The translations under genes and the position numbers were made by a program. Under the pieces are notes generated by a model. That model saw only the letters and a list, made by a program, of their open reading frames with translations. It was not told the DNA's origin and did no database searches. From Paenarthrobacter ureafaciens (lineage in GTDB: Bacteria > Actinomycetota > Actinomycetes > Actinomycetales > Micrococcaceae), in NCBI RefSeq assembly GCF_004028095.1, contig NZ_SBHM01000010.1, forward strand, positions 57,052 to 121,051: 64,000 nucleotides of DNA. The letters run 5' to 3'. Below, one piece after another: positions 26,731-35,732 of the stretch (positions within the stretch are counted from its first letter, which is position 1; each line of letters starts with the position of its first letter).

Positions 26731-27227
26731 GCACCCAGGCCGATGATTCCGACTTCGAAGTTGGCCGAGTCCCTGACCTTGACGACGAGCTGACGGCTGA
26801 GCTGTTCCGCTCGTCGTTTCAGCCCTCGCCCCGCACTGTGGGTGTCACTCGCCGGTGGCGGGATATGTCAGCGGAACAGGCTGAGGTTGTGTGGCAGAGC
26901 CTCTTTGACTGGGTTCGATGGTTCGTCGCCACCTACCAGCTGACCACCTCCGTTGTGCCCGATTGCTGGTGGCGGCATTCGGAAGTGGTTGCCGAGCTCT
27001 ACGCCCTGCAGCGGGCGGAGATAGCTTCCTTCACTCCTGATGACTCCGGCTTCGGTCCGTTGGCCTTCCACGAAAGGCTCCCACACGCCGTCGAGCGTCT
27101 CAGAACCCACACGAGAACCGCAGGGTGCGTCGGGTTGCAGAGCCACAAGGAGCCGGTCACCAGGGTTGTACCAGCGGAACTGGCTTTCGACGACTGGAAA
27201 TTGAGTGCTCATCAGTTTGGGGCCTGA
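26727..27227 (+). CDS. DUF4913-family protein
   Basis: A 166-residue soluble protein. The centre has the DUF4913 pattern: Trp-x-x-Leu-x-x-Trp-Val-x-x-Phe, then Val-Pro-Asp-Cys-Trp-Trp-Arg-His-x-Glu-Val-Val-Ala-Glu-Leu-x-Ala-Leu. Such proteins recur next to coupling proteins in actinobacterial conjugative elements, but their role is not known. It overlaps the VirD4-like gene by 4 nt. Confidence 0.8.
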   Translation: MSTQADDSDFEVGRVPDLDDELTAELFRSSFQPSPRTVGVTRRWRDMSAEQAEVVWQSLFDWVRWFVATYQLTTSVVPDCWWRHSEVVAELYALQRAEIASFTPDDSGFGPLAFHERLPHAVERLRTHTRTAGCVGLQSHKEPVTRVVPAELAFDDWKLSAHQFGA

Positions 27228-27303
27228 TCAGGTCATGGCGTCCAGGCTCGGGCCGGACATGGATAGGTGATCCCTTCTCAGGGCTGACTCAGAAGTACGA
27301 AGG

Positions 27304-28458
27304 ATGGCTGTCGTGGCCGCTGCACCTGAATCGAACGCTCACCTCCCTGGCGGGACGGACGACGTCGGCCTTCCGCCGAGCGTTCGAATGTCGCCTGAGG
27401 AGCGCATCGCGAGTCTCACCGAAGGGCTCCATGCTGCCCTTGTGCAAGCCATTGAGTCGCCGGCTCGATGGCAGGTGTTGCTCGATGCCTCAGCCACTTT
27501 GTGGCGTTATTCAGGGGGCAACGTCGCCCTGCTGATGGCGCAGATGGCACAGCGTGGTACCGAGGAGCCGACGCTGGTGGCTGGCTACAAAGAGTGGGCG
27601 CGTCATGGGCGGACGGTGCTGCGGGGCGAGCACGCGCTCTGGGTGATCGCGCCGCGGACTGCATCCATGCAGGAGTTGAAGATGGCGGATGGTCAGCGGA
27701 AGCTTTTGCCCGTGGCTCAGGCTGCGCCGGTTGATGCGGTCACTCTTGGCAAGAGGAACGTCGTCACGGGTTGGCGCGGACAGGCAGTTTTCGACGTTAC
27801 CCAGACGGAGGGAACGCCGATCCTGGTGCCGCGCGGGGGCGTTGAATCCGGCGAAAACCTGGACGACCTGTGGCGGTCGCTGTGTGATGTCGCCAAGGAA
27901 CGCAGCTTCCGGGTGGAGATCTCCGGTGTCCAGTACGGCTACACGAGCGGCTACACCGATTTCGATGCTCGTCGAATCCAAGTTGGCTTGTGGATGAGCA
28001 GCGAGGAGCGGGTGGCCGTCCTGGCCCACGAACTCGGGCACGTCCTGTTGCATGGTCCCGAAGACAGTGTTGGTCGGCTCTATGGCAGCAGCGCGAATCA
28101 TCGCGGCTTGGCCGAAGTAGAAGCCGAGTCGGTGGCCTATACAGTCCTTCGGGCTCACGGCATCGATCGCGGGCCACAGTCGGCCACGTACTTGGCTGGG
28201 TGGGCTGACGCGGTCATCAGAACCGAGAAGGAACTGCAGGAGGGACGTGCTCCGACGTCGCGCGTGGACATCGCCAAGTCCGTGCTGGGACGGGTGACGG
28301 CGGCAACCAAAGGCATACTCGCTATTTCGGATCCTCCTGGGTTTGGTGGGAAGTTCGCTGCTGTCAGCGCTTCGCCCGCTATCACGGCTTCCTCTACCTA
28401 CGCTGGCGTGCCTGGCCCGGGCACCTCGATGCACGGCCCCGAGTTGGCAGGTCCCTGA
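27304..28458 (+). CDS. ArdC-like antirestriction / ImmA-IrrE-type peptidase protein
   Basis: A 384-residue protein. Residues about 30-150 resemble the ArdC N-terminal ssDNA-binding domain (Trp-x-x-Leu-Leu-Asp...Tyr-Ser-Gly-Gly-Asn; Gly-Tyr-Lys-Glu-Trp; Val-Leu-Arg-Gly-Glu). Residues about 205-290 form a metallopeptidase-like domain with the zinc motif Ala-His-Glu-Leu-Gly-His-Val-Leu-Leu-His and a downstream Glu-Val-Glu-Ala-Glu-Ser-Val-Ala-Tyr helix. ArdC proteins protect incoming conjugative DNA from restriction. The C-terminal ~60 residues are low complexity. Confidence 0.8.
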   Translation: MAVVAAAPESNAHLPGGTDDVGLPPSVRMSPEERIASLTEGLHAALVQAIESPARWQVLLDASATLWRYSGGNVALLMAQMAQRGTEEPTLVAGYKEWARHGRTVLRGEHALWVIAPRTASMQELKMADGQRKLLPVAQAAPVDAVTLGKRNVVTGWRGQAVFDVTQTEGTPILVPRGGVESGENLDDLWRSLCDVAKERSFRVEISGVQYGYTSGYTDFDARRIQVGLWMSSEERVAVLAHELGHVLLHGPEDSVGRLYGSSANHRGLAEVEAESVAYTVLRAHGIDRGPQSATYLAGWADAVIRTEKELQEGRAPTSRVDIAKSVLGRVTAATKGILAISDPPGFGGKFAAVSASPAITASSTYAGVPGPGTSMHGPELAGP

Positions 28459-28512
28459 ACCCCATCAGATGTCCGATGGGAGAGGCCCGTCGGCGAAGAA
28501 AGGTAACCGACC

Positions 28513-29019
28513 ATGAACACAAAAATTCCCATCACCATCGCGGGAAACCTTGTCGCGGACCCTGAGCTCACGATAGGGGAGTCCGGAACGCCGCACGCAA
28601 AGATTCGAGTCGCTGTGAATCAACGCATCCAGAATCCGGACGGCACGTGGCGGGACGGTGAGCCGGTCTTCCACAACGTGTCGGCCTTTCGCATGCTTGC
28701 GGAGAACGCGGCCACATCTCTTAAGAAGGGGGATCCTGTGACCGTCTCCGGTGAACTGGAATTCCGGTCGTACGACAAGGACGGCGAGCGCCGCGAGGCC
28801 CGACGCATCATCGCTGACACGATTGGCCCTGATCTTCGGTTTGGGACCGCCACCTACCAGCGTTCTGCCCGCGCCGTCACGGAACCGGAAACCGCTGTGG
28901 AGGCAACCGGTCCGGAGGCAACGACAGCGACGGGCTGGCCGGTTTACAACGTGACGACGAAAAGCCCGGTGGTGGCGTCCCCTTTTGGCAAAGCGCCGGG
29001 GAGTGAGATGTCTGCCTGA
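28513..29019 (+). CDS. ssb: Single-stranded DNA-binding protein
   Basis: A 168-residue SSB with an N-terminal OB fold (about 3-108: Ile-Thr-Ile-Ala-Gly-Asn-Leu, Asn-Val-Ser-Ala-Phe-Arg, Val-Thr-Val-Ser-Gly-Glu-Leu). The C-terminus lacks the acidic Asp-Asp-x-Pro-Phe tip that recruits partners in chromosomal SSB. This is common in plasmid or ICE-borne copies. It likely protects the transferred strand. GAAAGG lies before the ATG. A strong hairpin follows the gene. Confidence 0.9.
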   Translation: MNTKIPITIAGNLVADPELTIGESGTPHAKIRVAVNQRIQNPDGTWRDGEPVFHNVSAFRMLAENAATSLKKGDPVTVSGELEFRSYDKDGERREARRIIADTIGPDLRFGTATYQRSARAVTEPETAVEATGPEATTATGWPVYNVTTKSPVVASPFGKAPGSEMSA

Positions 29020-29036
29020 TCCGCTCCTGCGGCTCG

Positions 29037-29068
29037 CTGCCCACGTCGCATGTTGGCGACGTGGGCAG
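29037..29068 (+). terminator. Strong hairpin after ssb
   Basis: A perfect 13-bp stem (CTGCCCACGTCGC / GCGACGTGGGCAG) with a 6-nt loop, 18 nt after the ssb stop. There is no long T tail. It probably ends the transfer operon transcript and insulates the SOS-box gene behind it. Confidence 0.75.
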
Positions 29069-29096
29069 CCGTCTGTCTGGCATGGAATCCTGCATT

Positions 29097-29110
29097 CGAA
29101 TATATGTTCT
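29097..29110 (+). promoter_or_regulatory. LexA (SOS) box
   Basis: CGAATATATGTTCT matches 12 of 14 positions of the Gram-positive/actinobacterial LexA palindrome CGAACATATGTTCG. It lies 11 bp before the start codon of the next gene, where bound LexA would block transcription. Confidence 0.65.
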
Positions 29111-29121
29111 AATCTTGTTCT

Positions 29122-29403
29122 ATGAGACCGAAGCAAGACTCCATCGCTTTCGCACGCATGATGGCCCAGATCGAGGCCGACGACAATCACCCCAAGCCGG
29201 ACGACGGCAAGATCACTGAGCTCGACCTCGGTAAGCAGCCGTTGGTCCGCGTGGGCGAAATCTATGGTCGGGCCATCAAGTACACGAGGTCGTTTGGGCT
29301 GGTGGAGTGGGTGGATGATCGGCGGGTTTATCACGTGGAGTGGTTCCCGGCCGGGCAGATCAAGCGGGTGGACCAGGAGTCGTGGAGGGGGCGGCCGCTC
29401 TGA
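29122..29403 (+). CDS. Small SOS-controlled hypothetical protein
   Basis: A 93-residue soluble protein whose function I do not recognise. The N-terminus is helical and acidic (Phe-Ala-Arg-Met-Met-Ala-Gln-Ile-Glu-Ala-Asp). The C-terminal 55 residues look like a small beta-barrel with Val-Gly-Glu-Ile-Tyr-Gly-Arg, Phe-Gly-Leu-Val-Glu-Trp and His-Val-Glu-Trp-Phe-Pro. A LexA-like box lies just before the start, so it is probably induced by DNA damage. A near-leaderless arrangement is possible, because no clear ribosome site is seen. Confidence 0.7.
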   Translation: MRPKQDSIAFARMMAQIEADDNHPKPDDGKITELDLGKQPLVRVGEIYGRAIKYTRSFGLVEWVDDRRVYHVEWFPAGQIKRVDQESWRGRPL

Positions 29404-29472
29404 AGCACACACTGCCTTCGTGCTGGACCTAACAGATGCGCGTCCTTCACGGTTGAGGGTAGCTCCTACCGA

Positions 29473-29979
29473 TCAGAGCTGCGGCGCCCACGTAAGGACG
29501 TGGTCACCGGCTATGGAGTAGGTGGCGGGCCAGGGGGTGCCGGGTCGCACCTGCTCAGGGTCAGGTCGGATTAGCAGCACGGAGCCAGGCCAGATGGGCT
29601 CGGCCAGCGCTTCGATCCAAGCGGGCTGGATGTAGTCGAAGCGGTTCCAGCGGATTGTGATCCAGGCTCCCGTCGGCTGGGGGGAATCAACACTTAGTAC
29701 AGTCACTTCGGCTGTGGTCACGGAGGAGTGTCTTAAGGATTCCAGTAGCCGCCATTGAGCGGAGCTCGCCGTCTTCCAGGCTCGGTTGTCACGGATTCGC
29801 CTGTGCCAAAAGAAGGACAGTGGGAGACCTGCTGCCACGACTGCTACTAGGGCCCAGCTAGTGGCGGGAAACGCGACGGCCATCGCAGCAAGAGTAATGG
29901 CAAGTGCCAGCGTCACCGCACTTGTGACTATCAGAGCGGGTGTCGCGACTTTCGGTTTGAGGACAGGATTTTCTTGCAC
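29473..29979 (-). CDS. Two-helix membrane protein downstream of the relaxase
   Basis: I chose GTG 29979 because AGAGGAG lies 6 nt upstream; a longer TTG start at 30012 would overlap the relaxase stop. The product (168 residues) has two membrane helices (about residues 13-37 and 42-59) and a soluble C-terminal domain with beta character. It is transcribed with the relaxase gene, 20 nt behind it. Its role in transfer is unknown. Confidence 0.65.
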   Translation of the reverse strand: MQENPVLKPKVATPALIVTSAVTLALAITLAAMAVAFPATSWALVAVVAAGLPLSFFWHRRIRDNRAWKTASSAQWRLLESLRHSSVTTAEVTVLSVDSPQPTGAWITIRWNRFDYIQPAWIEALAEPIWPGSVLLIRPDPEQVRPGTPWPATYSIAGDHVLTWAPQL

Positions 29980-29999
29980 GTTTTGCTCCTCTTCCCAGT

Positions 30000-32900
30000 T
30001 TAAAGCTGCCAACCCGTACTGATAAGGCTTTGCTGAGTTTGCATTTCGTTGAAGCCGACGACAGCTGTCGGCTCAAGAAGTGGCTGGGATGCCTTTTGGA
30101 CTGCCACTTGGAGGCGTTCCCATTGCGATCGCTGTTCCCACTCCCAGGCGGCCGGAGCAGTACCGAGTGGGAACAGGGAGTCATGGATACCCCAATGGTC
30201 TCTATAGACGGCAACTTCGCGCACCAACGCAGCAATCGCGTAGGAATCCATTTGTGCCCCGAGTTCATCGAAAAGGGCTGTCTCCCAGTCAGGTTCCTCT
30301 AGTAGTGCAGCCCTGGCGACCAGCTCCGTACGGCTCCCAATCCGCCGTCGCACCTGGTCCAGAGTCTCTTTCAAGTCGTCACGTTCGACGACGAACTGTT
30401 CTGTCATGGGATCGATGGGTGCGTGGGGCATCGCGGAGCAGTAGCGGCGAAGGCGTGAGTGGATCACTGCGGTGACGTCATTGGCCGTGGGGCCTGACCC
30501 TATGGATTCGGAGAGTACGCGATGCGCCCCTGGGCGATTCGTGTTTGTCGCCTGGCGCCATGCAGCTACAGCTGCTCCCCATGCGGGGGAGACCCGCAGT
30601 GTGACAGCCAGGCCGGGTGAAAGGAGCTCGAGACTTCTTGCCAGATCGGCGCTCGCGGCTATTTGGGCCAGGTAGTCGTATTCGCGGTTGAGTCGCTCAA
30701 GGCTGTCCGCGTGGGAGCGTTCACGGTCGCGAACCTCGTGGGCCGTTCGCTCGGCGCCTTCCGCGGCCAGGACTTCGCCAAGTATCGTCCGCCAGTTGGA
30801 TCGAGCGCTCGGGTCGAGTATCTCGTCTACGTCGGGGTCGTTCTCACTGACGTAGGCCGTGTTGGAGAGTCGTCCGCGGGTCATGCTGACGTACAGGAGT
30901 TCACGGGTCAGTCGCCCAGGAGTGACGACGACGTGGGCGGAGTCCACCGTGATGCCCTGAGATCGGTGGGCTGTTGTGGCGTAGCCAAGTTCTACCGATG
31001 ACTCTAGGTATGAGGCACCGAGTTCGACCGTCGCACCGGTATCCGTCCGCCGAGCATGTAGGGATCGGTGACGTACGTTCACACCCAGTACTTCCAGGAG
31101 CGTCCCGTTCCGGATGAATGCGCCCCGGTCGTCCACAATTGACCGTTCATTTTGACGGGCAATGACGATGTCGCCGCGACCCGCCCGCAGCCCATCCCTC
31201 AGCACGAGTGTCTGTTCTGCATCGGCGACGCCCAGGATCACCCTGTCAGCTTGGGCTCGCTGGTTGAGCATGCCGACCGTCTCGTTGTCAGGAGCGATCA
31301 GGACCGAAGCGTGCCCTGAAAGGACGTCGGAGTGCCAAGCGGCATATGCGCGGTCCATCATGTCCAAATAGGTGCCGTGACTGATCCGACCGTAATACTC
31401 GTAATTCGCGAGCACGGACATGTCACCTGCACGAAGACCTACGGAAGCAGACGCCTCCCAGGCGTGCTGGAAGCGCCAAATGGAACTCAACCTGGCAGCT
31501 TTTCCTTGCCGGTCGAGCCAGCCAAGAACTCCGCCGGCGTCGATGGAATCAAGCTGAGCCGGATCGCCAACTAACAGGACCTTCGCCCCAGCCTGTTGGG
31601 CTTGTGCCACGATGGCCGCGAGTTGCTGGGTGGAAACCATTGACGCCTCATCGATCACCACCAGCTGATTCGCATTGAAGGTCCACTGGGACTGCTCGGC
31701 TGCCAATCGTGTGATCCGTTGCTCGAGAAGTGACTTAGTAGCGTTCGTAGTCCCGTGTGAGGTAAGCCGAGACTCTGCATCAAAGAAGGCCGAACACCGT
31801 TGCGCTGCTCCGCTACCCAAGGACTCGTAAAGCCACTTGGAGACATTCTCAGCAACCATGGCCAACTCCGAGCCAAGAACCTCGGCGCTCGCAGCCGCCG
31901 GAGCCAATCCGACAACGCTGCCTGCACCGAACTGCAATTCCCAAGCCGCCTTGATCGCGCCGAGGGTTGTGGTCTTCCCCGTGCCGGCCGGGCCAACGAT
32001 GGCCTCCAGTCTATGGGAGCTCAGCAAGATTTCCGCGGCCGCGGCCCTTTGGTCTTCGTGCAACTCCGACGTGCCATCCTTTCTGTACGAGGCGACTGAC
32101 GCCATGGCGACATTCGCGCTGACAGCCGGGCCGCCGTCGTCGTTCCTTGCCGCAAGAATCTGATCCTCGAAGGCGAGAGTCGCCTCATCCGTGTAGAGGC
32201 GTGAGCCATGGAAATCAAAGACGCTGCGGCCGGCGAAGCGGAGATCATCGGCGGCATCGGCGGGAAGGGTGTATCGGTACTCGTTGAGCGGCACCGACTG
32301 GAGCTCCGCAGCCGTGGCGACGGCGTCGATCATCGCGTTACGGTCGTCCGGCGATGCGCATCGGATCTCGGCGCACACGCGTTCGGCTTCCGCGATCAGG
32401 TTCCAGCGATTCCACGTGGACCGCTTAGCGGCGACGCGCTGACGAGAGACATGCCCGACGGCGGCAATCCAGTCAGGGGCTAAGTCGCCTATGCGGAAGG
32501 GTCGGTTGTTCGATCGGCGGATAGTGGAGGCGACGACTCGCTCAGGGTCGAAGCCTTTGGTCCGTGAGCGATCGCTCCAGATGGCGGAAAGCTGACGCAG
32601 GGGAGTGGGGGTGGTGTCTTTGGGAGTTCGTGTGGACAGCGTTGCTTGTTGCCGCAGCTTTATGGTGGTGGTAGCCGATGGGCGGATGCCGTGTTCGGCG
32701 ATCCATGCGCTGACCAGTCGATCGGTCTCGACATCGATGAGTCTCGATCGATTGGAGAATTCGCGGATGAGGGCGTCGTCGATGCCGGTCAGCTGTTGGC
32801 TCGGGTTGTGGGTGTTTTGGGCTGGTGCGCGGATGTCCGTGTCCGTACCGAGGTTCTGTTTGAGGGCGTCGAAGAGCAGGCCGTTGTAGTGTTCGCTGGC

Positions 32901-33560
32901 CGCGACCACCGCTTTGTAGAGGCTTCGCGAGTCGAGTGTGGTCCAGGCGCCGTCGGTGATGCGCTGGACGCGGTTGGCGATCACGACGTGGGTGTGGAGT
33001 TGCGGGTCACCGGCCCGTGATTCCCAGTGATCGAAGCCCGCGGCGATGACACCTCGTGTGCCGAGGTGGGCGATGCCGTTTCGTCCGGCACGCGTGTTGA
33101 TGACGAGGTCCTCCAGCCAGCGGATCGTTGCTTCGATCGCGTCGTGGTGGGTTTGGAGGATCTGCTCTTGTAGTCGGCGTGGGCTGAGGGCCCAGAGGGC
33201 CGAGACGGACTTGGGGACGCTGAAGGTGAGGTCGAAGCCGGCGACGGCGTGGTTGGTGGTTTGTCCGTGGTTCTTTTGGGTGACGGTGGCTTCGCCGTAA
33301 GCGCGGCCGAGGGGTGCTGCTGTGTCGGGGTGCTGGGCGCCTTGGAAGATTGACCTTGCGTCGGATTCCGATACAGTCTGTCCGGATGTTCGGTTGATGC
33401 CATCGAGCCCGCGACCAATCCAGCGGCCCTGCGGTGTGCCGGCGGCTAGGTAGTAGCTGATCGTGTCCGCGGGGGCGGGGTGGGCGTCATCGAGCATTGT
33501 CGACTTGAAGAGGTACTTCAGTCCGGACTTCACGGACAGCCGCGCGATGGACATGGTCAT
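30000..33560 (-). CDS. MobF-family relaxase-helicase (TraA/TrwC-type)
   Basis: Start ATG 33560 overlaps the upstream stop by 4 nt. The 1186-residue protein begins with a TrwC-type relaxase domain: candidate catalytic Tyr at 16 or 36/37, a conserved Phe-Ser-Val-Pro-Lys-Ser-Val-Ser segment, and the three-His metal site around H177, H189 and H191 (Gln-Leu-His-Thr-His). An SF1 helicase follows, with Walker A Gly-Pro-Ala-Gly-Thr-Gly-Lys-Thr-Thr, Walker B Leu-Val-Val-Ile-Asp-Glu-Ala-Ser-Met and a late Thr-Ala-His-Arg-Ser-Gln-Gly-Ile-Thr motif. It nicks oriT and unwinds the transferred strand. It is intact and full length. Confidence 0.92.
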   Translation of the reverse strand: MTMSIARLSVKSGLKYLFKSTMLDDAHPAPADTISYYLAAGTPQGRWIGRGLDGINRTSGQTVSESDARSIFQGAQHPDTAAPLGRAYGEATVTQKNHGQTTNHAVAGFDLTFSVPKSVSALWALSPRRLQEQILQTHHDAIEATIRWLEDLVINTRAGRNGIAHLGTRGVIAAGFDHWESRAGDPQLHTHVVIANRVQRITDGAWTTLDSRSLYKAVVAASEHYNGLLFDALKQNLGTDTDIRAPAQNTHNPSQQLTGIDDALIREFSNRSRLIDVETDRLVSAWIAEHGIRPSATTTIKLRQQATLSTRTPKDTTPTPLRQLSAIWSDRSRTKGFDPERVVASTIRRSNNRPFRIGDLAPDWIAAVGHVSRQRVAAKRSTWNRWNLIAEAERVCAEIRCASPDDRNAMIDAVATAAELQSVPLNEYRYTLPADAADDLRFAGRSVFDFHGSRLYTDEATLAFEDQILAARNDDGGPAVSANVAMASVASYRKDGTSELHEDQRAAAAEILLSSHRLEAIVGPAGTGKTTTLGAIKAAWELQFGAGSVVGLAPAAASAEVLGSELAMVAENVSKWLYESLGSGAAQRCSAFFDAESRLTSHGTTNATKSLLEQRITRLAAEQSQWTFNANQLVVIDEASMVSTQQLAAIVAQAQQAGAKVLLVGDPAQLDSIDAGGVLGWLDRQGKAARLSSIWRFQHAWEASASVGLRAGDMSVLANYEYYGRISHGTYLDMMDRAYAAWHSDVLSGHASVLIAPDNETVGMLNQRAQADRVILGVADAEQTLVLRDGLRAGRGDIVIARQNERSIVDDRGAFIRNGTLLEVLGVNVRHRSLHARRTDTGATVELGASYLESSVELGYATTAHRSQGITVDSAHVVVTPGRLTRELLYVSMTRGRLSNTAYVSENDPDVDEILDPSARSNWRTILGEVLAAEGAERTAHEVRDRERSHADSLERLNREYDYLAQIAASADLARSLELLSPGLAVTLRVSPAWGAAVAAWRQATNTNRPGAHRVLSESIGSGPTANDVTAVIHSRLRRYCSAMPHAPIDPMTEQFVVERDDLKETLDQVRRRIGSRTELVARAALLEEPDWETALFDELGAQMDSYAIAALVREVAVYRDHWGIHDSLFPLGTAPAAWEWEQRSQWERLQVAVQKASQPLLEPTAVVGFNEMQTQQSLISTGWQL

Positions 33561-33898
33561 GCACGAAGCGCCCCCGTTCTGCTCTTGCTGGGCAGCCAAC
33601 CTCGACGGCGGAGGATGCCGACGGTGGTTGGGTCGAGGGCGACTCCTTTCACTTTGGACACGTGTACTAGTGCTGCAGCTACGTGGGCCAGGTCCTGGAT
33701 GTTCGTGCGCTGGGCCCGTTTCAGGCGCAGGACCTCGTTGTGGAGGAGACCGTTCCGTGTGTCGAGTTCGTCGTAGATGGCGTGGAGGCGCTCAAGTTCG
33801 GTCGATTGGGACCTTAACTCGGTGGTGAGGCGATCGATGTGGTCTTGGCAGGCGACCCTGCTCGTACTTTCGGATGTTGTCGAATTCTTCTGGCTCAC
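33557..33898 (-). CDS. Small coiled-coil protein upstream of the relaxase
   Basis: 113 residues. Residues 15-65 form a predicted coiled coil (heptads with Leu at a/d: Ile-Asp-Arg-Leu...Leu-Arg...Leu-Glu-Arg-Leu...Leu-Leu-His). A basic C-terminus follows. The start GTG has no strong ribosome site. The ATGA overlap with the relaxase start shows coupled translation. By position it is a candidate relaxosome accessory protein. Confidence 0.65.
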   Translation of the reverse strand: MSQKNSTTSESTSRVACQDHIDRLTTELRSQSTELERLHAIYDELDTRNGLLHNEVLRLKRAQRTNIQDLAHVAAALVHVSKVKGVALDPTTVGILRRRGWLPSKSRTGALRA

Positions 33899-34438
33899 GA
33901 ACGTTCATGGCAAAGTCATCGACCGCGTGCATGACGATTCGCCTCAAATTCGGAGTGACGGGCCTTGGATGCCAGAGGTGTGAGTGAAGGTGGGGCCTGT
34001 GAGAGGGGCGATCGCTGCTGTGGTCTCTTTCTCGTGGCAATGAAGCGCCCTTTGACGTTTCTGGATTCTAGAAGGGAGGCGGCCGAGGGCAAAACAACTC
34101 TGTCGTTCAAGGGTCTGATTGGCGAGACTGCTTGAAAGACGCCAATCTCCGGCCATTTGCGCAACGGGCTTTTGCGCAAATGTGGCAAAAGCTCTGCCAG
34201 TCGCGCTGCCCTCTAAGACTCTGAACATAGAGATTTGGGAGTCCAGTCAGGGCGGACAAGGAACAAGCCACCTTGGGAAATCCCACGAGAACCAGCATCT
34301 GTGCTTGATGGCGCCGATAGGTACCCATATGTCGTGCCAGTAAGCGGGATGTACGAAGTGAATCCGGCCCAGTGGCCATTCAGCTCGTCAAACCACATCA
34401 CAGCCTACGTTCAATTCCATTGCTTTTGGGGTAGTGCC
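33899..34438. other. Non-coding stretch upstream of the relaxase operon
   Basis: 540 bp without a credible gene on either strand. It contains the nested dyads described separately and must hold the promoter of the relaxase operon. The rest (34183-34438) lies downstream of the YaaC-like gene and shows nothing I can name. Confidence 0.5.
34106..34182. repeat. Nested inverted repeats, candidate oriT or operator
   Basis: Three dyads lie in 77 bp upstream of the relaxase operon: TTCAAG/CTTGAA (34106-34111, 34131-34136), ATTGGCG/CGCCAAT (34118-34124, 34140-34146) and a perfect 11-bp pair CATTTGCGCAA/TTGCGCAAATG (34154-34164, 34172-34182) with a 7-nt loop. Stacked dyads next to a relaxase gene are typical of oriT. 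They could also bind a repressor or the coiled-coil protein. Confidence 0.5.
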
Positions 34439-35416
34439 CTACTCACGGAGGGCAGAACCAGTGAGAGTGGCATAGATGTGAGCTGGGATGGCTTCGAGGG
34501 CCTTGCCCAATGCGGCTTCCATGGGGACAGCCAACGATGAACTGTTGACATCAATGACCTGTGTCCATAGGACTGGCTTGTAACGGGTAATCATCGATAG
34601 GGAATAGAGCAGTACCCACCACGCGAGCAATGGGTCGAGTGCTCCTGCTCCTGGGGCAACAGCTGGCATCAAAACCTTACTGTTCCGTAGCTGCCGAAGT
34701 CTCGATGGTCCGTCGTAGGTGAAAACTGCCTCATCTGTGCGCGTTCCATCTTCAAGCGCCGAGTATGACGAGCCACCAAACCTCAGCAGTCTTGCCTCTG
34801 CCAGATCAGGATAGAGAAGCTTGAGTTCACTGGCATCATCCGCAATTTCGCGCTGCGTTGCTTGGAAAGTGAATGCATTCGGATCCTGTGCCTCTTGGCC
34901 CATAAAGGGCTTGTCGGCCCACCTAGGTTCGCCGAAACTTCCAACGGGATAGTCAAAATACACTTCAGGAAGCATGTGCCAGATGGCACCTAGCGTGACC
35001 GGTGCTCGAAGGGATTCCGACCGGAGCAGAGATGCGAGTCGGCCGAAAGAAGTATCTTCGTTGCCTTCAGATCTGATTCCGGTGGCCCATAGATCACCGG
35101 ACCGCATGGATTGAAAGTGCAGCACTTTCAATCCATGTCCGCTGACCTCCGGAGTTTTGCCAGAACCCTCAGGTGTCATAGCCGCAGCAATAGCGCGCCC
35201 GGCCTGAGAAAGGCCGTAGTAGAGATTCAGGGCACGCGACTCATATCCTACGCTTGAGGCAGCCTCAAATTGCTGCTGGGCTTGCTCAAGTGCACTAGAA
35301 AACAGCCTGCGCCTGGATAATGGCATCGAGACCGGAGGACTCGAGCGTAAGGACCGGATTCGGCGCCAGGATTCATCGGCTGAATCTGATTCCATCTCAA
35401 AGTAGCGTTTCGGCAT
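34439..35416 (-). CDS. YaaC-like protein
   Basis: A 325-residue soluble protein matching YaaC-like proteins: an N-terminal helical block with Ala-Leu-Asn-Leu-Tyr-Tyr-Gly-Leu-Ser-Gln-Ala-Gly-Arg-Ala-Ile, a Gly-His-Gly-Leu turn, and a C-terminal Trp-Trp-Val-Leu-Leu-Tyr-Ser-Leu-Ser-Met-x-x-Arg-Tyr segment. Its biochemical role is unknown; relatives occur in mobile elements and defence neighbourhoods. It stands alone beside the transfer module, so it may be cargo. Confidence 0.7.
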   Translation of the reverse strand: MPKRYFEMESDSADESWRRIRSLRSSPPVSMPLSRRRLFSSALEQAQQQFEAASSVGYESRALNLYYGLSQAGRAIAAAMTPEGSGKTPEVSGHGLKVLHFQSMRSGDLWATGIRSEGNEDTSFGRLASLLRSESLRAPVTLGAIWHMLPEVYFDYPVGSFGEPRWADKPFMGQEAQDPNAFTFQATQREIADDASELKLLYPDLAEARLLRFGGSSYSALEDGTRTDEAVFTYDGPSRLRQLRNSKVLMPAVAPGAGALDPLLAWWVLLYSLSMITRYKPVLWTQVIDVNSSSLAVPMEAALGKALEAIPAHIYATLTGSALRE

Positions 35417-35732
35417 GACTCCAGTATCTACATGCGAGATGTGTTAAGTCCCACCCGGCATAGGCTAGCGTCCTATACGAACGAAACTGGCCCGGACGTT
35501 TCCAGTGTCTGCATATCAGGCCTCATCCGCCCGGCACCCGTAAACGATCTTCAAGCCCTGCACCGATTGGAATTACCCTGTGTCGAAGCCTGTCCCATCC
35601 CCGCCTGTCTCCCCATCCCCAGGCACTCCGGACGGGCTAGGGGACTTTAACTGGCCTGAGATTGATCTCATTGGCTGGTGTGGGCGGGCGTTTCCGGGAT
35701 AGCCGCGATCGGTGCGCTGGCCGCCCTCGTTA
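35417..35732. other. Intergenic region between yaaC-like and GntR genes
   Basis: About 315 bp between divergent genes. No small ORF with a ribosome site, and no clear hairpin or operator that I can support. Confidence 0.4.
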
